19,696 nucleotides of DNA, taken from Sphingomonadales bacterium. GTDB taxonomy: Bacteria > Pseudomonadota > Alphaproteobacteria > Sphingomonadales > Sphingomonadaceae. The stretch covers positions 1-19,696 of the forward strand of contig RDXA01000403.1 in the NCBI GenBank assembly GCA_004292705.1. Direction: 5' to 3'. Position 1 is the stretch's first letter, and the number at the start of each line of letters is the position of its first letter. This document shows positions 1-8,166 of this stretch, one piece after another. The position numbers and the translations under genes were made by a program. The notes below the pieces were generated by a model, which made no database searches, had not been told where the DNA came from, and was given only the letters and a program-made list of their open reading frames with translations.

Positions 1-1494
1 GCGTCGACATACCACCAGCTGTAGCCACCGGACGGGATGTCTTCATCGAAGCGAGGTCCTTCGCGATTACCCGCGCTGCCAGCTGCCCGGACAAGGCTGC
101 CATGGGCACCCCAGCCGCCGGATGGGTCGCCCCGCCCGTACAGTAGAGACCGGGCAGCCGGGTCTTGGGTCCCTGCCGCTGGAAGGAGGCCGCCCAGCCG
201 TGCGACGCTCGCCCATAGAGGGCGCCGCCCGTGGCCGGGAACAGCCCCTCCCAGTCCTGCGGGGTCATGAGCTGATGCGGCAGCGGCTCCTCCAACTGCA
301 GGCCGCAGCGTTTGAGCGTGGCCATCATGGCGTGCGTGCATCGGGCTCTCTCCTCAGGCGAATAGGTGTGAACGTCTCCATTGGCAGGAGCGTTGACGAT
401 GATCTGGAGCCGCGATCGATGGCGCAGACATAGACGGTAGGTTCGGACGGGGTTGTCCCGGAACCGATTTCGCGGAACTCGGCCGCGTAATCGCGCGAGA
501 AAAAAACGTTGTGGTGGGTAAGGTCGAAGCCTTCCGTCCGGGCGTGGGCATACCACACCAGTGCTGACAGCGAGCGTTTGGCGGGCGGAATGGCAGGCAC
601 GGCGCGAGTCGCCGCTTCCCCCAAACGCCCTGTGGCAAGCGCGCCCGGATCGCCGTTGCAGATCACGATATCGGCCGGGATGACCTCGCCCGAGGCAAGC
701 CGCACGCCGCTGGTGCGGCCCTGCGCGGTCAGCACTTCACTGACGGTCGCATTTGTCCGCACCCGCGCACCCTGCCTTTCGGCAAGGCCTGCAATCGCCT
801 TCGCGAGCGCATGGATCCCGCCCTCGATCAACCACACGCCCCGCGCCTCGACATGGGCGATCAGCATCAGCGTTGCGGGCGCGGCGAAGGGCGAGGAGCC
901 GCAATAGGTGGCATAACGCCCGAACAGCTGGCGCAGGCGCTGGTCCTTGAAGTGCTCACCCAGCGCGTTCCACATCCCGTCGAAGGGACGCATCGCCAGC
1001 ATGTCGCCCATCTTCCATGGCCCGATCCGCCACATCATCGGCAAGGGCGTGGAGGCCTTGTCACCCCGCAGGAACGGGTCTTCGAGCACTTCGAAAATGC
1101 GCTGCGCTTCGGCGGTGAAAGCACGATAGCCGCGTGCCGCTTCGGCCCCGGCAAAGGCACCGACCGCATCGGCGCTGCGCTCGGCATCGGCGAAGAGATC
1201 GAGATGGCCGCTATCGTCCCATGCATGGCGGGCGATCACTTCGGCGCGCTTTACGTTGACATGATCCTCAAGCCGCGCGCCGCAAGCGGCAAAGACTTCG
1301 TCGAAGACTGCGCGATAGGTGAACACGGTCGGCCCGCCGTCAATCGCGGCGCCGTCCACGGCAACCCGCCGCGCCTTGCCGCCGACCCATGCCTCCTTCT
1401 CGCACACGGTCACGTCCGCACCGCGCGCAGCGAGCAGGGCGGCGCTGGTCAGGCCGCCTATGCCGGCTCCAATCACGACGACTCGCGCGCTCAC
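1..1494 (-). pseudogene. crtD: CrtD, carotenoid 3,4-desaturase (methoxyneurosporene dehydrogenase type); frameshifted and cut by the left edge
   Basis: FAD-dependent carotenoid desaturase that adds the 3,4 double bond during spheroidene/spirilloxanthin-type synthesis. The N-terminus has the dinucleotide-binding motif VVVIGAGIGGLTSAALLAARG, then VGGKAR and GGPTVF, as in the CrtI/CrtD phytoene-desaturase family. The start is GTG at 1494, chosen because GAGGGAGGA lies just upstream; the ATG inside that stretch is followed at once by a stop. The frame is good to codon 362 (TVYVCAIDRG), then switches. The next frame, from about 406 down to 1, reads QIIVNAPANGDVHTYSPEE and later GLYCTGGATHPAAGVPMA, a clear CrtD C-terminus with no stop before the edge. 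The frames are related by a net loss of 3k+1 bases, and a few family residues seem missing at the joint, so a small deletion is likely. It is either a pseudogene or a sequence/assembly error. It is divergent from crtF; crtC is expected further left. Confidence 0.88.
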
Positions 1495-1523
1495 CCGTCC
1501 TCCCTCATCCGACTTATGCGAAT

Positions 1524-1557
1524 ATAATTGACCTTACGCGCGCCTCTGTCCAATTAT
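1524..1557. promoter_or_regulatory. Overlapping divergent promoters for crtD (-) and crtF (+)
   Basis: On the plus strand, TTGACC (1528-1533) and AATTAT (1552-1557) are separated by 18 bases. On the minus strand, TTGGAC (complement of 1548-1553) and AATTAT (complement of 1524-1529) are also separated by 18. The plus -10 overlaps the minus -35, so the two polymerases could not sit there together. Predicted starts give leaders of about 25 bases to each gene's GTG. This is pattern matching to sigma-70 consensus, without experimental support. Confidence 0.45.
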
Positions 1558-1564
1558 TTAGACA
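1547..1564. promoter_or_regulatory. PpsR/CrtJ operator between crtD and crtF
   Basis: TGTCCAATTATTTAGACA is a perfect match to the PpsR/CrtJ consensus TGT-N12-ACA, in its stronger form TGTC-N10-GACA, with an AT-rich core. It lies in the 94-base gap between two divergent carotenoid genes and covers the predicted crtF -10 and crtD -35. A ppsR gene is present in the same window. Binding would be expected to repress both genes under oxic conditions. Confidence 0.85.
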
Positions 1565-1588
1565 TATGGTCTGTAAAGCACGTCTTCA

Positions 1589-2713
1589 GTGAGCCGATGG
1601 GCCACCTTCAAGCTCGGCTACGTCAAGCGCCGCAACCGCGTTTTCGCATCGCCGAGGTTCCAGCATTGGGCCGCACGCCTGCCGATCATCAAGTGGATCG
1701 CCCGCTCCCGCGCCGATGCGGCTTTCGACCTGCTGGCGGGCTTTGCCTATTCGCAGGTGTTGCGCGCCTTCGTGGAAAGCGGCCTGTTCGATGTGCTGAA
1801 AGACGGACCCCTGTCCGCTGCCATGATCGCACCGCGCCTCGGCCTGTCCGAGAGCGCTGCGCTGACCTTGCTGCGCGCTGGCCGTCCGCTGATGCTGTGC
1901 GAGGAGCCTGCGCCTGATCACTGGATGCTGGGCGAGCAAGGCGCTGTCTTTGCGAGCAATCCCGGCGTTCAGGCGATGGTGCGCCACCACCGGCTGCTGT
2001 ATGCTGACCTCTCCGATCCGCTCGCATTGCTGCGGGCTGACCGGCAAGAGCCGACCGCCTTGTCGCGGTTCTGGACCTATGCCGGCGCTCTCCATGGCGC
2101 GAGCGAACGCGGGGCGGACACACAGGAATATTCGCAACTTATGGCGGCGTCGCAGCACTTCGTTGCCGACGAGGTGCTGGCGTCAGTGCCTTTCAGGGAT
2201 GTCCAGCGACTGCTGGATGTCGGCGGCGGGCATGGAGCATTTCTGCGCCATATCGGCGTGGCGCACCCGCACCTGCGGCTCGGGCTGTTCGATCTGCCCG
2301 AGGTGGTCGCGCACGGCGGCGCGGTGCTGGCCGAAGCGGTCGGTGCTGCGCGAGTCGCAACGCACCCCGGCAATTTCTTCAAGGATTCCATACCTGAAGG
2401 TTACGACATGGTGTCGCTGATCCGCATTCTCCACGATCATGACGACGCCCCCGCTGCCGCGCTGCTCGCCAATATCCACAGGAGCGTCGCCTCTGGCGCG
2501 CGGCTGCTGATTGCCGAGCCGATGGCACGCATTCCGGGCGCGGAACCGATGGGGGAGGCGTTTTTCGGGCTGTATCTTTGGGTCATGGGCTCCGGCCGCC
2601 CGCGCAGCCCTGCGGAAATCATCGCCATGCTGCACGCCGCCGGCTTTGTACGCGCTCAGGTCGTCGCGACAGCACAACCGGTCAACGCAAGCGTCATCAT
2701 CGCTTATGCCTGA
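1589..2713 (+). CDS. crtF: CrtF, hydroxyneurosporene/demethylspheroidene O-methyltransferase
   Basis: SAM-dependent methyltransferase that methylates the tertiary 1-hydroxyl of carotenoids made by CrtC/CrtD. It has 374 residues, close to the family length. The dimerisation-type N-terminal region (AAFDLLAGFAYSQVL, about residues 44-58) matches CrtF. The SAM-binding motif LLDVGGGHGAF lies at 208-218, followed by GLFDLPEVV and the C-terminal LIAEPMARIPG of plant-type O-methyltransferases. The start is GTG at 1589; an in-frame TAA at 1574 limits it upstream. No Shine-Dalgarno is visible, so the exact start is less sure than the gene. It heads the plus-strand superoperon, and bchC follows after 123 bases that contain their own operator. 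Confidence 0.92.
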   Translation: MSRWATFKLGYVKRRNRVFASPRFQHWAARLPIIKWIARSRADAAFDLLAGFAYSQVLRAFVESGLFDVLKDGPLSAAMIAPRLGLSESAALTLLRAGRPLMLCEEPAPDHWMLGEQGAVFASNPGVQAMVRHHRLLYADLSDPLALLRADRQEPTALSRFWTYAGALHGASERGADTQEYSQLMAASQHFVADEVLASVPFRDVQRLLDVGGGHGAFLRHIGVAHPHLRLGLFDLPEVVAHGGAVLAEAVGAARVATHPGNFFKDSIPEGYDMVSLIRILHDHDDAPAAALLANIHRSVASGARLLIAEPMARIPGAEPMGEAFFGLYLWVMGSGRPRSPAEIIAMLHAAGFVRAQVVATAQPVNASVIIAYA

Positions 2714-2721
2714 GACTAATT

Positions 2722-2739
2722 TGTCCAAAAAATTTGACA
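2722..2739. promoter_or_regulatory. PpsR/CrtJ operator upstream of bchC
   Basis: TGTCCAAAAAATTTGACA is a perfect TGTC-N10-GACA site, starting 9 bases after the crtF stop. Its right half contains the TTGACA (2734-2739) that looks like the bchC -35, so bound PpsR would block RNA polymerase directly. This matches the well-known CrtJ/PpsR control of bchC in Rhodobacter. Confidence 0.85.
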
Positions 2740-2762
2740 GTGTTTTGCGTAAGGCGTAGCAA
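2734..2762 (+). promoter_or_regulatory. Candidate bchC promoter
   Basis: A perfect -35 TTGACA (2734-2739) is followed after 17 bases by a weak -10, TAGCAA (2757-2762). The predicted start near 2769 gives a leader of roughly 68 bases before the bchC ATG. The same layout (TTGACG, 17 bases, TAGCCT) is seen upstream of bchG, which supports it. The weak -10 is typical of regulated promoters. Confidence 0.5.
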
Positions 2763-2836
2763 ACAGTCGGGAGAACGCAGCAGCGCAGTTTCCGACTCGG
2801 TAACCGTATCGCAATGCTCTCGGAGAGAACGACAAC

Positions 2837-3784
2837 ATGAACACCCTGGCCGTCATCCTTGAAGCACCGGAGCGCCTGGCTCTCCGTGCTCTGGAGATGA
2901 AGCCGGTGGAACCATCGGATGTTGTTGTCGAAATCGCCTTCAGCGGAATCAGCACCGGCACCGAAAAGTTGCTCTGGAGCGGGCGGATGCCGCCCTTCCC
3001 CGGCCTCGGTTATCCGCTGGTGCCGGGCTATGAATCGATCGGTCGCGTGGTCGATGCCGGGACCGACGCCAAGGCACGGATCGGCGACTGGGTGTTTGTC
3101 CCGGGTGCCAATTGTTACACAGACGCGCGGGGCCTCTTCGGCGGCACCGCGCGCCGCGTCATAGTGCCGTCGGCGCGAGCGTTGCCGATCCCCGAGCATC
3201 TCGGCGAGTCCGGGGTGCTCTGCGCCCTCGCGGCGACGGCACTTCATGCCATCAAGGGCGGCTTTGCCCGGCGTGAGGCGCTTCCGGATCTCATCATCGG
3301 CCACGGCGTGCTGGGCCGTCTGCTCGCCCGCCTGACGCTGGCGCTGGGCGGTGCCGCGCCGACCGTGTGGGAGACCAATCCGGCCCGCCGCGCAGGTGCT
3401 GCGGGCTACAATGTGATCGACCCTGCCTCTGACGAACGCCGCGATTACCACGCCATCTATGACGCCAGCGGCGATGCCGGACTGATCGACGATCTGATCA
3501 TGCGGCTCGCCAAGGGCGGCGAGATCGTGCTGGCGGGCTTCTATTCTGAGCGGGTGAGCTTTGCCTTCCCCGCCGCCTTTATGCGTGAAGCGCATTTCCG
3601 CGTGGCCGCCGAATGGCAGCCCGGCGATCTCGCTGAAACCCGCGCATTGATCGAATGTGGGAGGCTCGACCTGAAGGGCCTCGTCACCAACCGGCGGCCT
3701 GCCGGAGAGGCGCTCGACGCCTATCCCCAGGCCTTCACCGACCCTGAGTGTCTGAAAATGGTTCTCGATTGGAGCGAATGCTGA
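2837..3784 (+). CDS. bchC: BchC, 3-hydroxyethyl bacteriochlorophyllide a dehydrogenase
   Basis: Oxidises the 3-(1-hydroxyethyl) group, made by BchF, to the 3-acetyl group of bacteriochlorophyllide a. It has 315 residues, the usual BchC length. The protein is a medium-chain dehydrogenase/reductase: the N-terminal catalytic fold includes GISTGTEKLLWSGRMP (about 37-52) and PGYESIGRVVDAG (63-75), then a Rossmann segment IIGHGVLGRLLARL (153-166). The ATG at 2837 has GGAGAG upstream at a slightly long distance. The stop overlaps the bchX start by one base (TGATG), so the two are translationally coupled. It is the first gene after the 2722-2739 PpsR site and probably drives bchXYZ and puf as a superoperon. 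Confidence 0.95.
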   Translation: MNTLAVILEAPERLALRALEMKPVEPSDVVVEIAFSGISTGTEKLLWSGRMPPFPGLGYPLVPGYESIGRVVDAGTDAKARIGDWVFVPGANCYTDARGLFGGTARRVIVPSARALPIPEHLGESGVLCALAATALHAIKGGFARREALPDLIIGHGVLGRLLARLTLALGGAAPTVWETNPARRAGAAGYNVIDPASDERRDYHAIYDASGDAGLIDDLIMRLAKGGEIVLAGFYSERVSFAFPAAFMREAHFRVAAEWQPGDLAETRALIECGRLDLKGLVTNRRPAGEALDAYPQAFTDPECLKMVLDWSEC

Positions 3785-4788
3785 TGTCTGTGCTCGATAC
3801 CCGAACCCTCGAAGACCAAGCTGCCGCCCTGCGCGAGGAAGCAAGCCATGAGCCCGATCCGGTGCATACCGGCGAAGTGAAGAGCGAAACCCAGGTCATC
3901 GCGATCTACGGCAAGGGCGGTTCGGGCAAGAGCTTCGCGCTTTCCAACCTCAGCTACATGATGGCCCAGCAGGGCAAGCGCGTGCTGCTGATCGGTTGCG
4001 ATCCCAAGAGCGACACCACCAGCCTTCTGTTCGGCGGCAAAAGCTGCCCGACGATCATCGAAACCTCGTCGGCCAAGAAACTCGCTGGCGAGGAAGTGCG
4101 CATCGAAGATGTGTGCTTCCAGCGTGATGGCGTCTTCGCGATGGAACTCGGCGGCCCCGAAGTCGGGCGCGGCTGTGGCGGTCGCGGGATCATCCACGGC
4201 TTCGAACTGCTCGAAAAGCTCGGCTTCCACGATTGGGGCTTCGACTACGTCCTGCTCGATTTCCTCGGCGACGTCGTGTGCGGCGGCTTCGGCCTGCCGA
4301 TTGCGCGGGACATGTGCCAGAAGGTGATCGTGGTCGGGTCAAACGACCTGCAATCGCTCTATGTCGCGAACAATGTCTGCCAGGCGGTCGAATATTTCCG
4401 CAAGATGGGCGGCAATGTCGGTGTGGCGGGCATGATCGTGAACAAGGATGACGGCACGGGCGAGGCCAAGGCCTTCGCCGAGGCCGTCGGCATCCCGGTG
4501 CTCACCGCGATCCCGGCCAACGAGGACATCCGCCGCAAGAGCGCGAACTATCAGATCATCGGCATCCCCGGTACCGAATGGGCGAGCCTGTTCGAGGAGC
4601 TTGCGATCAACGTCGCCGAAGCCCCGCCGCTGCGCCCGACCCCGCTGACGCAAGACGGCCTGCTCGGCCTGTTCAGCGCCGACATCACCGGGGCCAATGT
4701 CGAACTCGTCCCCGCGACCCAGGCCGACATGCGCGGCGGCGTCTTTGAGACCAAGCCCACCCTCGAAGTGATCTACGACGAAGCATGA
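3784..4788 (+). CDS. bchX: BchX, chlorophyllide a reductase iron protein
   Basis: ATP-dependent electron donor of chlorophyllide a reductase (COR), which reduces ring B; NifH/BchL-like. It has 334 residues. Walker A YGKGGSGKS lies at 42-50, GCDPKSDTT at 71-79, and the [4Fe-4S] cysteines are Cys131 (GRGCGGRG) and Cys166 (DVVCGGF), all as in the family. I chose ATG 3784 over ATG 3778 because it gives the TGATG junction with bchC and a better distance (9 bases) from GGAG. The stop overlaps the bchY start (ATGA). The N-terminal extension of about 35 residues before the P-loop is normal for BchX and separates it from BchL. Confidence 0.96.
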   Translation: MSVLDTRTLEDQAAALREEASHEPDPVHTGEVKSETQVIAIYGKGGSGKSFALSNLSYMMAQQGKRVLLIGCDPKSDTTSLLFGGKSCPTIIETSSAKKLAGEEVRIEDVCFQRDGVFAMELGGPEVGRGCGGRGIIHGFELLEKLGFHDWGFDYVLLDFLGDVVCGGFGLPIARDMCQKVIVVGSNDLQSLYVANNVCQAVEYFRKMGGNVGVAGMIVNKDDGTGEAKAFAEAVGIPVLTAIPANEDIRRKSANYQIIGIPGTEWASLFEELAINVAEAPPLRPTPLTQDGLLGLFSADITGANVELVPATQADMRGGVFETKPTLEVIYDEA

Positions 4789-6317
4789 GCGACGCTTTCA
4801 GCCCCCCCGCGTCACGCGCCCCTGACCGGATCGAGCTTGGCTCGGCCCCGGTCGAAGGCGGCTGCGCGTCGAAGGACACCATGTCCGAGGCTGCACGGGC
4901 TGCGGGCAAGAGCGAAATCCTCGATCAATATGCTGCCGACTATCCGGTCGGCCCGCATGACCAGCCGCAATCGATGTGCCCCGCATTCGGGTCGCTCCGG
5001 GTCGGCCTGCGCATGCGCCGCACCGCGACCGTGCTCTCGGGCTCGGCCTGCTGCGTCTATGGCCTCACCTTCACCTCGCACTTCTACGGCGCGCGCCGGA
5101 CTGTGGGCTATGTGCCGTTCTCCTCGGAGACGCTGGTGACCGGCAAGCTGTTCGAAGACATCAAGGAAGCGGTCGAAGGCCTCGCCGATCCTGAAAACTA
5201 CGACGCGATCGTGGTCACCAACCTCTGCGTCCCGACCGCCAGCGGCGTGCCGCTGCGCTTGCTGGGCAAGGCGATCAACGGTGTGCGGATCATCGGCATC
5301 GACGTGCCGGGCTTCGGCATTCCGACCCACGCCGAGGCGAAGGACGTGCTCGCCGGCGCGATGCTCGCCTATGCCCGCGAGGAAGTGATGGCCGGTCCGG
5401 TTGCCGCCCCGCGCGAACGTACCGACCTGCCGAGCGTCGCGCTGCTGGGTGAAATGTTCCCGGCTGATCCGGTGGTGATCGGACAGATGCTCGCGCCGCT
5501 CGGCCTTGCTGCTGGCCCCGTGGTCCCGACCCGCGAATGGCGCGAGCTTTACGCCGCGCTCGATTGCGCCGTCGTAGCTGCGATCCACCCCTTCTACACC
5601 GCCAGCATCCGCGAATTCGAAGCCGCTGGACGCCCGGTCATTGGCTCAGCCCCCGTGGGCGCCGACGGAACGGCCGCCTGGCTGCAAGCCATCGGCGATA
5701 CGATGGGCCTGCCGCAGGCCAAGGTTGATGCGGTCAAGGACGCGATGATCGCGGCCTGCAAGGGCGCGATTGCCAAAATGCCGATCACAGGCCGGATCAC
5801 GGTTTCGGGCTATGAAGGCTCGGAACTGCTGGTTGCCCGCCTGCTGATCGAAAGCGGTGCCGAAGTGCCTTATGTTGGCAGCGCCTGCCCGCGCACCAAA
5901 TGGTCGGATGCCGACCGCGAATGGCTCGAAGCGCGCGGCGTGCATGTGCAGTTCCGCGCCAGTCTCGAACAGGACATTGCCGCAGTCGACGAATACCGCC
6001 CCGATCTCGCCATCGGCACCACCCCCGTGGTGCAGCACGCCAAATCGCGCGCGATCCCTTCGCTGTATTTCACCAACCTCATCTCGGCCCGTCCGCTGAT
6101 GGGCCCGGCGGGGGCTGGCAGCCTCGCCACGGTGATCAACGCCGCGATGGGCAACAAGGCGCGCTTCGATGCGATGCGCGATTTCTTCGAAGGCGTGGGC
6201 ACCGAGCATGCCGCGGGCGTGTGGGAAGACCTCCCCGTCGACCGGCCCAAGTTCCGCAAGAAGTACGCCGCACTCAATGAAGCGGCGCGCAAGGCAGCGG
6301 AGGCGATCGGATCATGA
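4785..6317 (+). CDS. bchY: BchY, chlorophyllide a reductase subunit Y
   Basis: NifD-like subunit of the catalytic BchY-BchZ component of COR. It has 510 residues. The predicted cluster-ligand cysteines are in SMCPAFGS (Cys65), SGSACCVYG (Cys89/90) and NLCVPTASG (Cys148). The C-terminal half carries GYEGSELLVARLLIESGAEVPYVG, typical of nitrogenase-like subunits. ATG 4785 overlaps the bchX TGA as ATGA, and the stop overlaps bchZ the same way, fitting near-equal expression of X, Y and Z. No internal break or missing ligand was seen. It could only be confused with BchN, which is present separately at 18079. Confidence 0.96.
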   Translation: MSDAFSPPASRAPDRIELGSAPVEGGCASKDTMSEAARAAGKSEILDQYAADYPVGPHDQPQSMCPAFGSLRVGLRMRRTATVLSGSACCVYGLTFTSHFYGARRTVGYVPFSSETLVTGKLFEDIKEAVEGLADPENYDAIVVTNLCVPTASGVPLRLLGKAINGVRIIGIDVPGFGIPTHAEAKDVLAGAMLAYAREEVMAGPVAAPRERTDLPSVALLGEMFPADPVVIGQMLAPLGLAAGPVVPTREWRELYAALDCAVVAAIHPFYTASIREFEAAGRPVIGSAPVGADGTAAWLQAIGDTMGLPQAKVDAVKDAMIAACKGAIAKMPITGRITVSGYEGSELLVARLLIESGAEVPYVGSACPRTKWSDADREWLEARGVHVQFRASLEQDIAAVDEYRPDLAIGTTPVVQHAKSRAIPSLYFTNLISARPLMGPAGAGSLATVINAAMGNKARFDAMRDFFEGVGTEHAAGVWEDLPVDRPKFRKKYAALNEAARKAAEAIGS

Positions 6318-7759
6318 CTCTCGTCCTCGACCATGATCGGGCCGGCGGCTACTGGGGCGCCACCTATGTCTTCACCGCGGTGAAGGGCTTGCAGGTGATC
6401 ATCGACGGCCCGGTGGGCTGCGAGAACCTGCCTGTCACCAGCGTCCTGCACTACACCGACGCCCTGCCCCCGCATGAACTCCCTATTGTCGTCACCGGCC
6501 TGGGTGAGGAAGAGCTCGGCAAGACCGGCACTGAAGGCGCGATGAAGCGCGCGTGGAAGACCCTCGATCCCGAGCTGCCTGCGGTGGTCGTCACCGGCTC
6601 CATCGCCGAGATGATCGGCGGCGGCGTGACGCCCGAAGGCACCAATATCAAGCGCTTCCTGCCGCGCACCATCGATGAAGATCAGTGGCAATCGGCTGAT
6701 CGCGCACTGACATGGCTGTGGACCGAATTCGGCCCCAAGAAGATGCCCGCCCCGCGCGAACGCAAGGACGGCGAGAAGCCCCGCGTCAACATCATCGGCC
6801 CCAGCTACGGCATGTTCAACATGCCGAGCGATCTCGCCGAGATCCGCCGCCTGATCGAAGGTATCGGCGCAGAAGTGGGCGTCGTATTCCCGCTCGGCAC
6901 CCACCTTGCCGACATTTCCAAGCTCGGGTCTGCTGACGCCAACGTCTGCCTCTACCGCGAGTTCGGCCGCAATCTGTGCGAAACGCTTGAGCGGCCCTAT
7001 TTCCAGGCCCCGATCGGCCTCACCCAGACCACCAAGTTCCTGCGCGCTCTGGCAGCGGAACTGGGCCTCGACCCGGAACCCTTTATCGAGCGCGAGAAGC
7101 ACACCACGATCAAGCCCTTGTGGGACTTGTGGCGTTCCGTGACGCAGGATTTCTTCGGCACAGCAAGCTTCGGCATCGTCGCCAATGAAACCTATGCTCG
7201 CGGCATCCGCCAGTTCCTCGAAGGCGATATGGGCCTGCCTTGCGCGCTGGCGTTCTCGCGCTGTGCCGGGGTCAAGCCAATCAACGAGCAGGTGCGCGCC
7301 GCAATCCGCGCCAATCCGCCGCTGGTGATGTTCGGCAGCTATAACGAACGCATGTACATGGCCGAATGCGGCGCGCGCGGGATGTATATCCCGGCGAGCT
7401 TCCCCGGCGCTGCGATCCGGCGTCACACCGGCACGCCCTTCATGGGCTATTCGGGCGCGACCTATCTTGTGCAGGAAGTGTGCAATGCGCTGTTCGATGC
7501 GCTGTTCCACATCCTGCCGCTCGGCACGGAAATGGACAAGGTCGAGGCCACGCCCGCTCGCAATGAAGCGCAATTGACCTGGGACAATGACGCCAAGGCC
7601 AAGCTCGACCAGCTTGTCGAAGCCCAGCCGGTGCTGATCCGGATTTCCGCCGCCAAGCGCCTGCGCGACGCGGCTGAACGCACCGCGCGCAATCGCGGCG
7701 CTGAAACAGTTACGGCAGACTGTCTCGCCGAGGCACTGCTCGAAGGTGCGGGAGCATGA
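6314..7759 (+). CDS. bchZ: BchZ, chlorophyllide a reductase subunit Z
   Basis: NifK-like subunit of COR, partner of BchY. It has 481 residues. The N-terminal GGYWGATYVFTAVKGL and IIDGPVGCENLPVTS (Cys36, predicted cluster ligand) are BchZ hallmarks, followed by HYTDALPPHELP and GLGEEELGKTGTEGA. The C-terminal tail after about residue 420 contains the small reductase-like helical segment (LVEAQPVLIRISAAKRLRDAAE) shared with BchB-type proteins. ATG 6314 overlaps the bchY stop as ATGA. The next gene, pufB, starts 171 bases after the stop; the usual Rhodobacter pufQ is not there. Confidence 0.96.
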   Translation: MTLVLDHDRAGGYWGATYVFTAVKGLQVIIDGPVGCENLPVTSVLHYTDALPPHELPIVVTGLGEEELGKTGTEGAMKRAWKTLDPELPAVVVTGSIAEMIGGGVTPEGTNIKRFLPRTIDEDQWQSADRALTWLWTEFGPKKMPAPRERKDGEKPRVNIIGPSYGMFNMPSDLAEIRRLIEGIGAEVGVVFPLGTHLADISKLGSADANVCLYREFGRNLCETLERPYFQAPIGLTQTTKFLRALAAELGLDPEPFIEREKHTTIKPLWDLWRSVTQDFFGTASFGIVANETYARGIRQFLEGDMGLPCALAFSRCAGVKPINEQVRAAIRANPPLVMFGSYNERMYMAECGARGMYIPASFPGAAIRRHTGTPFMGYSGATYLVQEVCNALFDALFHILPLGTEMDKVEATPARNEAQLTWDNDAKAKLDQLVEAQPVLIRISAAKRLRDAAERTARNRGAETVTADCLAEALLEGAGA

Positions 7760-7827
7760 CGTTCATGTGCGCCCGCCCCAACCCTTTGACGCTGCTGCGG
7801 AAGATTTCCGGGACGGCGCCATCCCAT

Positions 7828-7900
7828 GCCCCCTTCGAGGGGGCTCTCCAATCCACGTGGGGGATCACGCGGGGATGTCGACGGGAGCTTTCGGGCTCTC
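7828..7900 (+). promoter_or_regulatory. Structured leader between bchZ and pufB
   Basis: The 171-base bchZ-pufB gap can fold into at least two stems in the transcript. The first is 7828-7844, with 7 pairs (GCCCCCT/AGGGGGC) and a TCG loop. The second is 7883-7900, with 6 pairs including one G-U and a TTTCGG loop. A palindrome CCACGTGG lies between them at 7853-7860. Neither stem has a following T-run, so they look like RNA processing or stability elements at the head of the puf message rather than terminators. No convincing separate puf promoter was found. Confidence 0.5.
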
Positions 7901-7930
7901 AATCCTACCCAAGTAAGCGGAGAAAACCCG

Positions 7931-8077
7931 ATGAACGAACGTATCGGAACGCACCTGACGCCTGAAGAGGCACAGGAAATCCACAAGGGCTTCATGGGCA
8001 CCTTCACCATCTACGTGGTGATTGCGCTTGTGGCTCACGCGCTGGTCTGGGCCAACAAGCCCTGGCTGCCGCTCTAA
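7931..8077 (+). CDS. pufB: PufB, light-harvesting complex 1 beta subunit
   Basis: Single-span antenna apoprotein that binds bacteriochlorophyll and carotenoid in the ring around the reaction centre. It has 48 residues. A polar cytoplasmic N-terminus (HLTPEEAQEIHKGFM) leads into the membrane segment FTIYVVIALVAHALVWA, whose histidine in AHALVW is the bacteriochlorophyll ligand, and ends with KPWLPL, a typical LH1 beta C-terminus. ATG 7931 has GGAGA 8 bases upstream. pufA follows after an 89-base gap with a hairpin. Confidence 0.97.
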   Translation: MNERIGTHLTPEEAQEIHKGFMGTFTIYVVIALVAHALVWANKPWLPL

Positions 8078-8104
8078 TCCACAACTGAAACCGGCCAATG
8101 CGCA

Positions 8105-8119
8105 CGGGGGCATCCCCCG
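8105..8119 (+). promoter_or_regulatory. Hairpin in the pufB-pufA gap
   Basis: CGGGGG-CAT-CCCCCG forms a perfect 6-pair all-GC stem in the 89-base spacer between the two antenna genes. No T-run follows, so it is unlikely to end transcription; it may set transcript stability or the PufB:PufA ratio. That role is inferred. Confidence 0.55.
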
Positions 8120-8166
8120 GGCCCTTGACCGATATCAGCCCCAGAAATTTTTCGAAGGAATTCCCC

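Noticed and set aside
325..433. Treating the 389-residue crtD frame as a complete protein
   Set aside because: The last 27 or so residues do not fit the family, while the adjacent frame continues the CrtD C-terminus.
2183..3844. A 553-residue minus-strand open frame opposite crtF and bchC
   Set aside because: It lies antisense to two recognised genes, and its sequence shows no family or fold signals; such frames are common in GC-rich DNA.
5870..7573. A 567-residue minus-strand open frame opposite bchY/bchZ
   Set aside because: It is a shadow of well-identified reductase genes with no motif of its own. The same applies to the long frames at 8501-10252 (-), 11151-12485 (+), 13534-14502 (+), 15304-16752 (+) and 18457-19488 (-).
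7828..7844. Transcription terminator between bchZ and pufB
   Set aside because: The stem is strong, but no T-run follows, and puf is normally transcribed through from bchCXYZ.
7756..7965. A 69-residue plus-strand frame overlapping the bchZ stop by ATGA, at the place of pufQ in Rhodobacter
   Set aside because: It has no membrane segment or PufQ-like sequence, is rich in Arg/Pro/Ser, and runs 35 bases into pufB. The underlying DNA forms hairpins, which explains its composition better than coding.
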